From assembly GCA_903884945.1 (NCBI GenBank), contig CAISGR010000028.1, positions 1 through 57,340 of the forward strand: DNA of 57,340 nt, given 5' to 3'. The notes under the pieces were generated by a model, which did no database searches, was not told where the DNA came from, and was given only the letters and a program-made list of their open reading frames with translations. The translations under genes and the position numbers were made by a program. Shown here piece after piece: positions 8,077 to 15,945 of this stretch. Numbering within the stretch: position 1 is the first letter of the stretch; each line of letters opens with the position of its first letter. The DNA comes from an uncultured bacterium. Its GTDB lineage: Bacteria; Pseudomonadota; Alphaproteobacteria; Sphingomonadales; Sphingomonadaceae.

Positions 8077-8796
8077 ATGTACGGCCGCCCCGCCTTTCAC
8101 GATCGCCATGATGCCGGCCGCAGGCTGGCTGCCGCGCTCGGCCATCTCGGTGGCCGCAACCCGCTCGTCCTGGCGCTTCCCCGCGGTGGCGTCCCGGTCG
8201 CCTTCGAGGTTGCTGTGGCGCTCGGTGCGGAACTCGACCTTCTCTTCGTCCGCAAGCTTGGTGCACCCGACTATGAGGAGCTGGGAATCGGCGCGGTGGT
8301 GGATGGCGCCGAGCCGCAGCTCGTCCTCAATGACGATATCGTGCAGCAGCTTGGCGTACCTTCCGACTATATCCGCGCGGAGCTCCACCATCAGCTCGGC
8401 GAGATCGAACGCCGGCGCGGCGCCTATGTCGGCGGGCGGGCGCCCATGCCGATGGCGGGCCGGACGGTGATCATTGTCGACGACGGGATTGCCACCGGCG
8501 GCACGGTGAAGGCGGCGCTCAAGGGCGCGCGCAGGAACCGTCCGGCGCACCTCGTGCTTGCCGTGCCGGTCGCGCCGAGGGAAACGCTTGATGAACTGCG
8601 CGACGAGTGCGACGAGATCGTTTGTCTGGTCTCCCCGGACCCCTTTGGCGCGGTTGGCGCCCACTATGTCGATTTCACGCAGACGAGCGACCAGGAGGTA
8701 GTGACGTTGCTGGCCCGCGCCGCAACCGCCCACCAGCTCAATGCAATCGCCTCGGCCGATCCCGCCCCGGGCACCCCGAAGGGAGACCAGCGATGA
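8077..8796 (+). CDS. Type I phosphoribosyltransferase
   Basis: A 239-residue protein starting MYGRPAFHDRHDAGRRLAA. An upstream in-frame ATG at 8023 would overlap the hydrolase gene by 44 bases and is less likely. The PRPP-binding loop is VIIVDDGIATGGT, with the paired acidic residues that hold PRPP and magnesium. The N-terminal LPRGGVPVAFEVA and FVRKLGAPDYEELGIGAV are typical of the stress-cluster branch. Family knowledge: transfers phosphoribose to or from a base; the base is unknown here. The stop overlaps the next ATG (ATGA). Confidence 0.92.
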   Translation: MYGRPAFHDRHDAGRRLAAALGHLGGRNPLVLALPRGGVPVAFEVAVALGAELDLLFVRKLGAPDYEELGIGAVVDGAEPQLVLNDDIVQQLGVPSDYIRAELHHQLGEIERRRGAYVGGRAPMPMAGRTVIIVDDGIATGGTVKAALKGARRNRPAHLVLAVPVAPRETLDELRDECDEIVCLVSPDPFGAVGAHYVDFTQTSDQEVVTLLARAATAHQLNAIASADPAPGTPKGDQR

Positions 8797-9470
8797 CGAT
8801 GGTGTTCGATCCGCGGGATATCCGGCACCTCGTGATCCTGGGGCATCCGGCCGGGCCGAGCTTCAACCACAGCGTGGCGGAGGCATATTGCGCCGCCGTG
8901 GAGGAATGCGGGCAGACCGCCATATTGCGCGATCTCTACGCCTTCGGGTTCGATCCCCTGCTCAAGGCGGGAGAGCGGCCGGGGGTCGGATACGCGCCCG
9001 GTGCCGATGTGCTGCCCGAGCTCGATCTGGTGCGGGACAGCGCGGTGCTCGTGCTCGTCTACCCGATCTGGTTCGGCATGCCGCCCGCCATCATCAAGGG
9101 ATATGTGGAGCGGGTGCTCGGTGCCGGCCTAGCGCCGCGCGATATCAGGATGGGGATGCCGCATGCATCGCTGCGCGGCAAGTCGCTGGTGATCCTCAGT
9201 TCGTCCGCCTCGACCCGGCCATGGCTGGAGGAACAGGGGCAATGGGTGTCGCTGCGCCAGGCGTTCGACACCTATCTCACCACGGTTTTCTCGCTCGAGG
9301 GCAATGATCACCTGCATTTCGACGCGATCGTCGAGAATCTGGACGAACGCGTCGTACGGGAGAATCTGGCGCTGGTGCGAGAGCAGGCGCGGAAGACCTG
9401 CAGCATCATGCTGTCGGAGCGGCGGGCGCGCCACGCCGAAGCGGCCGAACGGAGCGAGGCGGGCAGATAG
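8793..9470 (+). CDS. NAD(P)H-dependent flavodoxin-fold oxidoreductase
   Basis: A 225-residue protein starting MTMVFDPRDIRHLVILGHP, with a GGGAG ribosome site and an ATGA overlap with the previous gene. The flavodoxin-like fold is shown by LVILGHPAGPSFNHSVAEAY (FMN phosphate region), LVYPIWFGMPPAIIKGYVER and LVILSSSAST. Family knowledge: NQO1/MdaB/KefF-like proteins reduce quinones or serve as partners of potassium efflux systems. I cannot choose between these from sequence alone. It is the last gene of the + strand stress operon and converges on the universal stress gene at 9509. Confidence 0.88.
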   Translation: MTMVFDPRDIRHLVILGHPAGPSFNHSVAEAYCAAVEECGQTAILRDLYAFGFDPLLKAGERPGVGYAPGADVLPELDLVRDSAVLVLVYPIWFGMPPAIIKGYVERVLGAGLAPRDIRMGMPHASLRGKSLVILSSSASTRPWLEEQGQWVSLRQAFDTYLTTVFSLEGNDHLHFDAIVENLDERVVRENLALVREQARKTCSIMLSERRARHAEAAERSEAGR

Positions 9471-9508
9471 GCACCGTTCCCGCGTGACGGTCGTCCGCTT
9501 CTACCCGG

Positions 9509-10330
9509 TCAATGTGCCATCAACACGGGCAGGAAGGGGCTGTCGATCAGCGCACGCGTCACGCCGCCCAGGACGATTTCGCGAATGCGGGTATGCGCGA
9601 AGCCCCCGACTGCCAGCAGGTCAGCCTTGTGGCGGACGGCAAAGGCCTGGAGTTGATCCTCGGGTTCGTCGCCGTCATTGATCCGGAACATCTCCACGGC
9701 GAAGCCATGTCGCGCGAGATGCCGCTTGATGCCGCTCCCGGGCAGTTCCGCCGGTTCTCCTTCCGGCGCGGGGCCGACCGTGACCACATCGATGCGCGCG
9801 CCCGGCTCGGCCAAGGCGACCAGGTCATGGACCACCCGGTTCGCCTGTGCGGACGGCTTCCAGCCCAGCACTGCGTGGCGCACCCTCCCGATTTTCGGCG
9901 CGCCGGGGAGCAACAGGATCGGCGTACCCGCCGAGAGCAGGAGCGTCTCGATCAGCTTGCGGCGCAGCCACGGCACGTTCCAGCTGTCGGCATCGCCGAT
10001 CGCGATCAGGTCGGCGATCTGGCGGCTGTCGCGAACATCGGCCGCGAGCCAGCCGACACTGTCGTGATAGCCCCATATGTCGACGCGATCCGCCGCCGCC
10101 GCGACGAGCCCCCGCGCCCGACCGATCTGGAGTTCGCCATCTGCGCGCAAGGCGATTTCGGGAAGGTACAGGCTGCCGAACGGCGCGAGTTCCGGCAGCA
10201 TCATGGGGGCCGCGGTCAGCACGCCGATCTTGATGTGGGCGCCCAGCCGTGCGCCGATATCGACCAGTGCGGCGACATGCTGTGCGCCCTTCTCGGCATC
10301 GTCGATGAAGGAAAGGATTTCCCGGATCAT
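9509..10330 (-). CDS. Universal stress protein, two-domain
   Basis: A 273-residue protein starting MIREILSFIDDAEKGAQHV; AGGAGA lies upstream of this ATG. It has two Usp-like halves: the first (about 1-140) has TPILLLPGAPK at its end, and the second ends LLAVGGFAHTRIREIVLGG, which fits the ATP-site glycine-rich segment. It differs clearly from the 4664-5506 Usp. It follows the P-type ATPase gene after 58 bases, and a putative operator lies at 10380-10395, so it may have its own promoter as well as read-through. Confidence 0.9.
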   Translation of the reverse strand: MIREILSFIDDAEKGAQHVAALVDIGARLGAHIKIGVLTAAPMMLPELAPFGSLYLPEIALRADGELQIGRARGLVAAAADRVDIWGYHDSVGWLAADVRDSRQIADLIAIGDADSWNVPWLRRKLIETLLLSAGTPILLLPGAPKIGRVRHAVLGWKPSAQANRVVHDLVALAEPGARIDVVTVGPAPEGEPAELPGSGIKRHLARHGFAVEMFRINDGDEPEDQLQAFAVRHKADLLAVGGFAHTRIREIVLGGVTRALIDSPFLPVLMAH

Positions 10331-10379
10331 GCATCTTCTCCTGATGCTTCCATCAAGGCCAGATCGCGCGCCGCCGCAT

Positions 10380-10395
10380 TTCGGTAATCTACGTA
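10380..10395. promoter_or_regulatory. Putative stress-island operator, copy a
   Basis: TTCG-GTAATCTA-CGTA, followed by TCC, matches the 14384-14399 site closely on its right side (ACGTATCC in both). It lies 50 bases upstream of the universal stress gene start and covers the last codons of the ATPase gene. Confidence 0.42.
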
Positions 10396-12959
10396 TCCTG
10401 TGCCGTCGTCGCGGAGGTCCCCGCGCGAATGCCCGGAAAAAGCTTCTTGATCGCCTCGAGCAACAGAAGCAGGCCGCACCCGGCGCCACCGGCGATCAGC
10501 AGGTCGAGCAGGGACAGGGGCGCAAAACCGAACAACCGGCGCGGTCCCGGCACCCACAGGATCACGGCGAGGACAGTTGCCAGGATCGCAAGCACATAGC
10601 GTAGTGCCACATTCTTTCGTCGCACGGCGGTCGTGAGCGACGCGCTGAACGATCGGTTGGCGAGGATCAGCGCAATGATCGTCGCGACAAGGGCGATGAA
10701 GGTCAGTCCGCGAACCTCGGTCGCGGGCATCGCGTTCAGGCTGGCCGTCAGGAAGATCGCCGCGAGGATCGCGAAGGCCGCGCCGCCCTGGAACACGCTC
10801 CATGCGACGACGCGCACCGTCAGCAGCCGCTCGTCCCGCCCGCGTGGCGGGCGCCGCATGATGTCCCGCTCGCCATCCTCTGCCTCGAATACCAGTGCGC
10901 AGACCGGATCGATGATCATTTCCAGCAGGGCGATGTGCAGCGGCCCGAGCAGGATCGGCAGGCCGGTGAACAGCGGCAGCAGGGCTAGTCCCGCGATCGG
11001 CACATGCACCGCGAAGATGAAGGCGATCGCCTTTCGCAGATTGTCGTAGATTCGGCGCCCGAGCGCGACCGCGGCGACGATCGACCCGAAATCGTCGTCG
11101 AGCAGCACGATCGCGGCCGCCTCGCGGGCGACGTCGGTGCCGCGCTTGCCCATGGCGATGCCGATATGGGCGGCTTTGAGCGATGGTGCATCGTTCACCC
11201 CGTCGCCGGTCATCGCCACGACTTCGCCGCGCTGCTTAAGCGCGGTCACGATGCGCAGCTTCTGTTCGGGTTGGGTTCGCGCGAATACCGCCACATTGCC
11301 GAGGCGCGCGGCAAGCGCCGTATCGTCGAGCACCCCAAGCTCCGCACCGGTCATCACCTCGCCGTCGCCGATCCCGGCCCGCGCAGCGATCGAGCGCGCG
11401 GTCGCGGCGTGATCGCCGGTGATCATCACGACTCGGATGCCGGCGGCACGGCACAGCCGCACTGCCTCGGGCACTGTCGCGCGCAGCGGATCCGCAAGGC
11501 CGATCAACCCGAGCAGCTCGAAACTATAGGCTCGCGGTGAAGGCGCGCGGGCCGGATCCCGGGTCGTCGCGGTGGCGACACCGAGCACCCGAATGCCCTC
11601 ATCCGCCATCGCCTTCACCGCAGCCTGCATCGTTTCCGTATCCGCGGCGGACAGGTGGCACAGCGAGGCGATTGCTTCCGGCGCACCCTTCGCGGCGACG
11701 TGCAGGGCGTTGCCGTCCGCCGTCTGCCATACATTGGTCATCGCCATCAGGTCGGGCTCGAGGCCATGGACATGGGCAAGCGTCCAGCCCTCGCCATCTT
11801 CTCCGCCGCTGGCGATATCCTTGCCGGCCCGGTGCAACGCGACTTCCATCGGGTCGGCCGGCACGGGCGGGCTGGCGAAGACGCCGTTGCGTATGAGGCC
11901 GCCGAAGGTGGCAGGAAAGGATCCGTCGGGCGCGGCGCGCGCCGCGCCGGCGGTGGGCGTCCAGAGCTCGGCGACCGTCATCCGGTTCTCGGTCAGGGTG
12001 CCGGTCTTGTCGGTGCACAGCACCGTCGCCGACCCCAGCGCTTCGATCGCGGCCGCGCGTCGCGTGAGAACGCGGGCCTGGCCGATCCGCCAGGCACCCA
12101 TCGCCAGGAACACGGTCAGCACGACCGGGAATTCCTCGGGCAACATCGACATGCCGATCGCGATCCCGGCAAGCAACGCTTCGATCCAGCCCCCGCGCAA
12201 CAGGCCGTCGAGCACCACCACCGCGGCTGCCACGATTGCTCCGCCGAGCGCGCATATCTTCACCACCGCCGAAATCTCCTGGCGGAGACGCGGCGCCTCG
12301 GTCTCGAGGTCGGCAAGGCTGCGGCCGATACCGCCGATCCGCGAGGCATGGCCCGTGGCGGTGGTCAGCGCCATCGCGCTGCCGCGCGTTACCAGCGTGC
12401 CGGAATAGACGAGATGGCGTTCCTCCCCGTCCGTCGCCGCGACGGAGCCTCGCACTGCCTTTCCAACCGGCAGCGATTCCCCGGTCAGGAGCGATTCGTC
12501 GACCTCCAGCGCCTTGCAGTCGACGATTTCGCCATCGGCCGGAATTCGGTCGCCCTGGTCGAGGATCAGGAGATCGCCGCGCACGACGTCGCGGCCGGCG
12601 ATGCGGATCGGCGCCCCATCGCGCAGGACCAGGGCGCGCGGCGCGGAAATGTCGCGCAGCGCCTCCAGCACGCGTTCGGTTCGTGCTTCCTGCACGATCG
12701 TGACAAGGATCGAGAAGCCGGCAAAGGCGCCGAGCACAAGCGCCTCGATGGTGTCGCCGAGAATCAGGTAGAGCACTGCACCCGCCAGCAGGAGCGCGAG
12801 CATCGGTTCGCGAATGACTTCCAGGGCGATCCGAAACGGCGACCGGGCCTTGGCACGAGCGATCTCGTTCGGCCCGTCCGCAGCAAGGCGGCGTTGCGCC
12901 TCTGCGGTGGACAGGCCGACAGGCGTGGCGCTCGGGGTCTGATCCTGGGCATCCGTCAC
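10389..12959 (-). CDS. Cation-translocating P-type ATPase
   Basis: An 856-residue protein from a GTG start at 12959 preceded by GAGGA. Segments in order: N-terminal cation-ATPase domain (GLSTAEAQRRLAADGPNEI), paired helices, actuator domain with LTGES, helix 4 with MLPEEFPVVLT, phosphorylation site CTDKTGTLTEN (Asp near 316), nucleotide domain, hinge TGDGVNDAPSLKAAHIGIAM, and C-terminal helices. Family knowledge: overall layout is that of Ca2+-type P2 ATPases, but helix 6 (LLEMIIDPVCALVFE) lacks the usual Asn-x-x-x-Asp pair, so the ion is uncertain. It follows GH130 by 40 bases on the same strand. Confidence 0.93.
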   Translation of the reverse strand: MTDAQDQTPSATPVGLSTAEAQRRLAADGPNEIARAKARSPFRIALEVIREPMLALLLAGAVLYLILGDTIEALVLGAFAGFSILVTIVQEARTERVLEALRDISAPRALVLRDGAPIRIAGRDVVRGDLLILDQGDRIPADGEIVDCKALEVDESLLTGESLPVGKAVRGSVAATDGEERHLVYSGTLVTRGSAMALTTATGHASRIGGIGRSLADLETEAPRLRQEISAVVKICALGGAIVAAAVVVLDGLLRGGWIEALLAGIAIGMSMLPEEFPVVLTVFLAMGAWRIGQARVLTRRAAAIEALGSATVLCTDKTGTLTENRMTVAELWTPTAGAARAAPDGSFPATFGGLIRNGVFASPPVPADPMEVALHRAGKDIASGGEDGEGWTLAHVHGLEPDLMAMTNVWQTADGNALHVAAKGAPEAIASLCHLSAADTETMQAAVKAMADEGIRVLGVATATTRDPARAPSPRAYSFELLGLIGLADPLRATVPEAVRLCRAAGIRVVMITGDHAATARSIAARAGIGDGEVMTGAELGVLDDTALAARLGNVAVFARTQPEQKLRIVTALKQRGEVVAMTGDGVNDAPSLKAAHIGIAMGKRGTDVAREAAAIVLLDDDFGSIVAAVALGRRIYDNLRKAIAFIFAVHVPIAGLALLPLFTGLPILLGPLHIALLEMIIDPVCALVFEAEDGERDIMRRPPRGRDERLLTVRVVAWSVFQGGAAFAILAAIFLTASLNAMPATEVRGLTFIALVATIIALILANRSFSASLTTAVRRKNVALRYVLAILATVLAVILWVPGPRRLFGFAPLSLLDLLIAGGAGCGLLLLLEAIKKLFPGIRAGTSATTAQDT

Positions 12960-12999
12960 ATTGACTGTCCTCGCATGGCTGAGCGGCGGCGCAGAATTC

Positions 13000-14268
13000 C
13001 TACGCCATCGTCTTCAGGAGTTCGTCGACGTTCACGGTCGCGAAGGCGGTGAAGCTGTCCGCCACGGCATAGGGCATCAGCAGCGTTCGGTCGCGGAGCA
13101 GCGAACCGCAACTGTAGATCACATTCGGGACGTAGCCGTCGCGCTCGGCCCCGGCCGGCCGCAACAGGGGGGCGGTGGTGCGCGCCAGCAGTTTTCCGGG
13201 ATCTTCCTTGTCGAGGAGGCAGGCACCGAGACAATAATTGCGCACCGCGCCGACGCCGTGCGTGATCACCAGCCACCCTTCGGCGATCTCGATCGGAGCC
13301 CCGCAATTGCCGAGCTGCACGAACTCCCATGGCCAGCGCGGCGCAATGGCGATCTGGCCGCCACCCCAGTGGTCCATGGTATCGGATTGGACGAACCAGA
13401 GATTTTCGTGATCCTTCCGGGCCAGCGCGGCATATCGTCCGTTCACCTTGCGCGGGAACAGCGCCATGCCCTTGTTATCCGCCGCGTCGCCGGTGAGGGG
13501 GCTCAGGTCGAAAGTCGTGAAGTCGTCGGTCCGCAGCAGTTCCTGCCGGATGCCGATGCCGCTGAACGCCACATAGGTGCCGCGATAGCTGGCCTGGCCA
13601 TCATCCTCGACGAACCGGATCAGGCGAAGGTCCTCGATTCCGTGCCGCTGCTCGGCGGTGATCGGGAAGATCACCACTTCGGAGAGATCCCGGTCACGGT
13701 CGAACGTCAGGCGGATATGGCCGTCGTCCGGTTCGCCTGTCGGCAGGGACGCGATCCGTGGCGAGAGGGCGAGCGGGCTCGGAGCATCGAGCGCGATCGC
13801 GCCCTCAGCGGTCCAGATCCCGGTACGGAAGGTAACCGAGGAGACTCCGCCTTCGCCGATGCACCGTAGCGACAGGATGAAGCGGAGCGCCCCGGCTGCG
13901 ACATGGATCTGGTCGGGGTGGACGACGATGCTTGGGTTGAGCACCGCGCCCGCCTCGAACGAATATTCCTCGCTGAAATAGGCGCCGATCAGGCGCGCCT
14001 GGTCCACGCTCGGGGTGCAGCGCGCGATGATCGAGCCGTTTACGGCGTCGAAGCGCTCGAGCAGCACCCGGTCGACATCGGGGTGGCGCGCAGCGAGGTC
14101 GGACACCACCTGCGCCAGTTCCAGGGCCAGTGCGTCGCGGTCGAGACCCAATACCCTGCCGGCGACGCGGTCTGCGCGTCCCGAAGGCGGGTCGATCTCG
14201 GAGGGCTCGAACGGCCGGATCACGACGCGTCGGGGATCGGGCACGACATGAACCGGCAACTGGGTCAT
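13000..14268 (-). CDS. Glycoside hydrolase family 130-like enzyme (mannoside phosphorylase type)
   Basis: A 422-residue protein starting MTQLPVHVVPDPRRVVIRPF, chosen because GGGAG lies just upstream; an in-frame ATG at 14322 would add 18 residues. The five-bladed propeller enzyme family is shown by FEAGAVLNPSIVVHPDQ, GIEDLRLIRF, YVAFSGIG, KDHENLWFVQSD, NCGAPIEIAEGWLVITHGVG and YCLGACLLD. Family knowledge: GH130 enzymes phosphorolyse beta-mannosides, sparing ATP; substrate not determinable here. It leads a - strand unit with the ATPase and a universal stress protein and has a putative operator 116 bases upstream. Confidence 0.88.
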   Translation of the reverse strand: MTQLPVHVVPDPRRVVIRPFEPSEIDPPSGRADRVAGRVLGLDRDALALELAQVVSDLAARHPDVDRVLLERFDAVNGSIIARCTPSVDQARLIGAYFSEEYSFEAGAVLNPSIVVHPDQIHVAAGALRFILSLRCIGEGGVSSVTFRTGIWTAEGAIALDAPSPLALSPRIASLPTGEPDDGHIRLTFDRDRDLSEVVIFPITAEQRHGIEDLRLIRFVEDDGQASYRGTYVAFSGIGIRQELLRTDDFTTFDLSPLTGDAADNKGMALFPRKVNGRYAALARKDHENLWFVQSDTMDHWGGGQIAIAPRWPWEFVQLGNCGAPIEIAEGWLVITHGVGAVRNYCLGACLLDKEDPGKLLARTTAPLLRPAGAERDGYVPNVIYSCGSLLRDRTLLMPYAVADSFTAFATVNVDELLKTMA

Positions 14269-14648
14269 CGTCTCCCGCTTCGCGCCGGCTGGAGCGGATT
14301 CATATCCGGGGACTGGCGCCACTCGATCTCCTCACGGACAATGCATGATCCGCCGCGCTACCCGCTTGCTCCGGGCGGCGGCATTCGTAGCTTCACGTAT
14401 CCCGCTGGTCGGAAGCGGCCGGAACACCAATCCGTCGATGGCGCGATCCTTGATCGGCGCGCCGCTGAACGTGCAAGTATAAGATATTTTCGCCGAAATC
14501 GCTACGCTCACCGCACTCGATGGCGCCGCGCCTGCGATTTGGGCCGCACATGAACCCTGCCTCCGCGCTCGACACGCCGGACTTTGGCGGCGACCTCAAT
14601 TGCGATAGTCCGCCTCACCGTCCTTATATCCACCAAGGAATCCTCCTC
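14269..14648. other. Divergent intergenic region between GH130 and FAH-fold genes
   Basis: 380 bases without a gene. It holds the operator candidate at 14384-14399 and a local AT-rich patch (14475-14492). A possible sigma-70-like pair for the + gene is TTGCGA (14600-14605) with TTATAT (14624-14629), spacer 18. AAGGA at 14635-14639 is the ribosome site of the FAH gene. The promoter call is weak. Confidence 0.4.
14384..14399. promoter_or_regulatory. Putative stress-island operator, copy b
   Basis: TTCG-TAGCTTCA-CGTA, followed by TCC. The right half is identical over ACGTATCC to the 10380-10395 site, and the spacer resembles that at 2212-2227. It lies 116 bases upstream of the GH130 start on the - strand. 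Confidence 0.45.
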
Positions 14649-15518
14649 ATGAAATTGCTGCGTTACGGACCTGTCGGCCAGGAAAAGCCGGGCCTGCTCG
14701 ATGCCGGGGGGCGCATCCGTGACCTTTCCGGCCATGTCGCCGATCTCGGCGCCGCGGAGATCTCGCGCGAGGGTTTGGCGAAGCTCGCGGCCATCGATCC
14801 CGAAACCCTCCCGCTGGTCGAGGGCACGCCGCGCTACGGCGTGCCTGTTGCCGGCACCCGCAAGTTCCTCGCGATCGGGCTGAACTTCGCCGACCATGCA
14901 GCCGAATCGAACATGCCGATCCCGGCCGAGCCGATCTTCTTCACCAAGGCGGTATCCTGCCTCCAGGGCCCGAATGACCCGGTGATGATCCCGCGCGGAT
15001 CGGAGAAGACCGATTGGGAGGTCGAACTGGGCGTCGTGATCGGTACGCGCGCGTCCTATGTCACCGAAGCCGAGGCGCTCGACTATGTCGCGGGCTATTG
15101 CACGATCAATGATGTCTCGGAGCGTGCCTATCAGCTCGAGCGCGGCGGCACCTGGGACAAGGGCAAGGGCTGCGACACCTTCGGGCCGGTCGGCCCCTGG
15201 CTGGTCACCACCGACGAGGTCGGCGATCCGCAGGATCTCGCCATGTGGCTCGAGGTGAATGGCAAGCGTGTCCAGGACGGGAGCAGCCGGACGATGATTT
15301 TCGGCGTGGCCCGGCTCGTATCCTATCTCAGCGAGTTCATGACGCTTGAGCCCGGCGACATCATCACCACCGGTACGCCGCCCGGCGTCGGTATGGGGCA
15401 GAAACCAGCGCCCTGGTATCTGAAGGCGGGTGACGTGATCACGCTCGGCATCGAGAAACTCGGCGAGCAGCGCCAGCAGGTCATCGCTTATGCCCCGGAT
15501 GGCGGCGCGGCTGCGTGA
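14649..15518 (+). CDS. Fumarylacetoacetate hydrolase (FAH) family enzyme
   Basis: A 289-residue protein starting MKLLRYGPVGQEKPGLLDA, nine bases after AAGGA. The FAH fold is shown by GLNFADHAAESN, PIFFTKAVSCLQGPND, the metal-binding acidic residues in DWEVELGVVIG, CTINDVSERAYQ, KGCDTFGPVGPWLVT and IITTGTPPGVGMG. Family knowledge: this branch covers 2,4-diketo-3-deoxy sugar acid hydrolases, ureidoglycolate lyase-like and FAHD2-like enzymes acting on C-C bonds in 2-oxo acids. No neighbour indicates the substrate. It is probably not part of either flanking cluster. Confidence 0.92.
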   Translation: MKLLRYGPVGQEKPGLLDAGGRIRDLSGHVADLGAAEISREGLAKLAAIDPETLPLVEGTPRYGVPVAGTRKFLAIGLNFADHAAESNMPIPAEPIFFTKAVSCLQGPNDPVMIPRGSEKTDWEVELGVVIGTRASYVTEAEALDYVAGYCTINDVSERAYQLERGGTWDKGKGCDTFGPVGPWLVTTDEVGDPQDLAMWLEVNGKRVQDGSSRTMIFGVARLVSYLSEFMTLEPGDIITTGTPPGVGMGQKPAPWYLKAGDVITLGIEKLGEQRQQVIAYAPDGGAAA

Positions 15519-15945
15519 CGTTGTAGCCGAGCCGGTCGGGTCGCGGGCATGGAAGGCACCCCCGTGTCTTGGCTTGCTCCGCCTCGAAGGCGACGGGATC
15601 GACCTGATCACGTCGCTTGGCAAGGAACTGGCGACGCACGGGGTGATCGCTGACGCGGTCACCCCCCGGCGGGCTTCGACACTTCGATCCCGGAATAGCT
15701 GCCGCTAAGCCGGGTCGGTTGCGCGATGCGGTGCGGCGCCGCGCGCTCGACCGCTGCGATGCCCGCGCCAGGGCCCCCGGAGTGCCCCGGTCAAGCCAAT
15801 TGTTGCGGGCGAGATCCACCCGCCGATGCGCCAACCACCTGAAAAGAGATGCCCTCATTCCGGGGGCATGTACTTGGCGCTCGATACCCCGCATGCGATC
15901 ACCGTCGCGCCGACGATTGGCCTCATTTGTCGTCCGCGGGGGATC
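15519..15945. other. Intergenic region upstream of the PKS operon
   Basis: 427 bases with no convincing gene. A six-base inverted pair GGGTGA/TCACCC (15641-15646 and 15659-15664) follows the FAH gene but has no T-run. I see no clear sigma-70 promoter; the PKS operon promoter should lie here because nothing upstream on the + strand is close. In-frame codons from 15826 could extend the PKS protein into its right-hand part. Confidence 0.4.

Noticed and set aside
14450..14483. TTGATC...TATAAG as a promoter
   Set aside because: The gap of 22 bases is too long for a sigma-70 promoter.
15490..15825. Short frames after the FAH gene that could be remnants of a broken gene
   Set aside because: No recognisable protein similarity on either strand.
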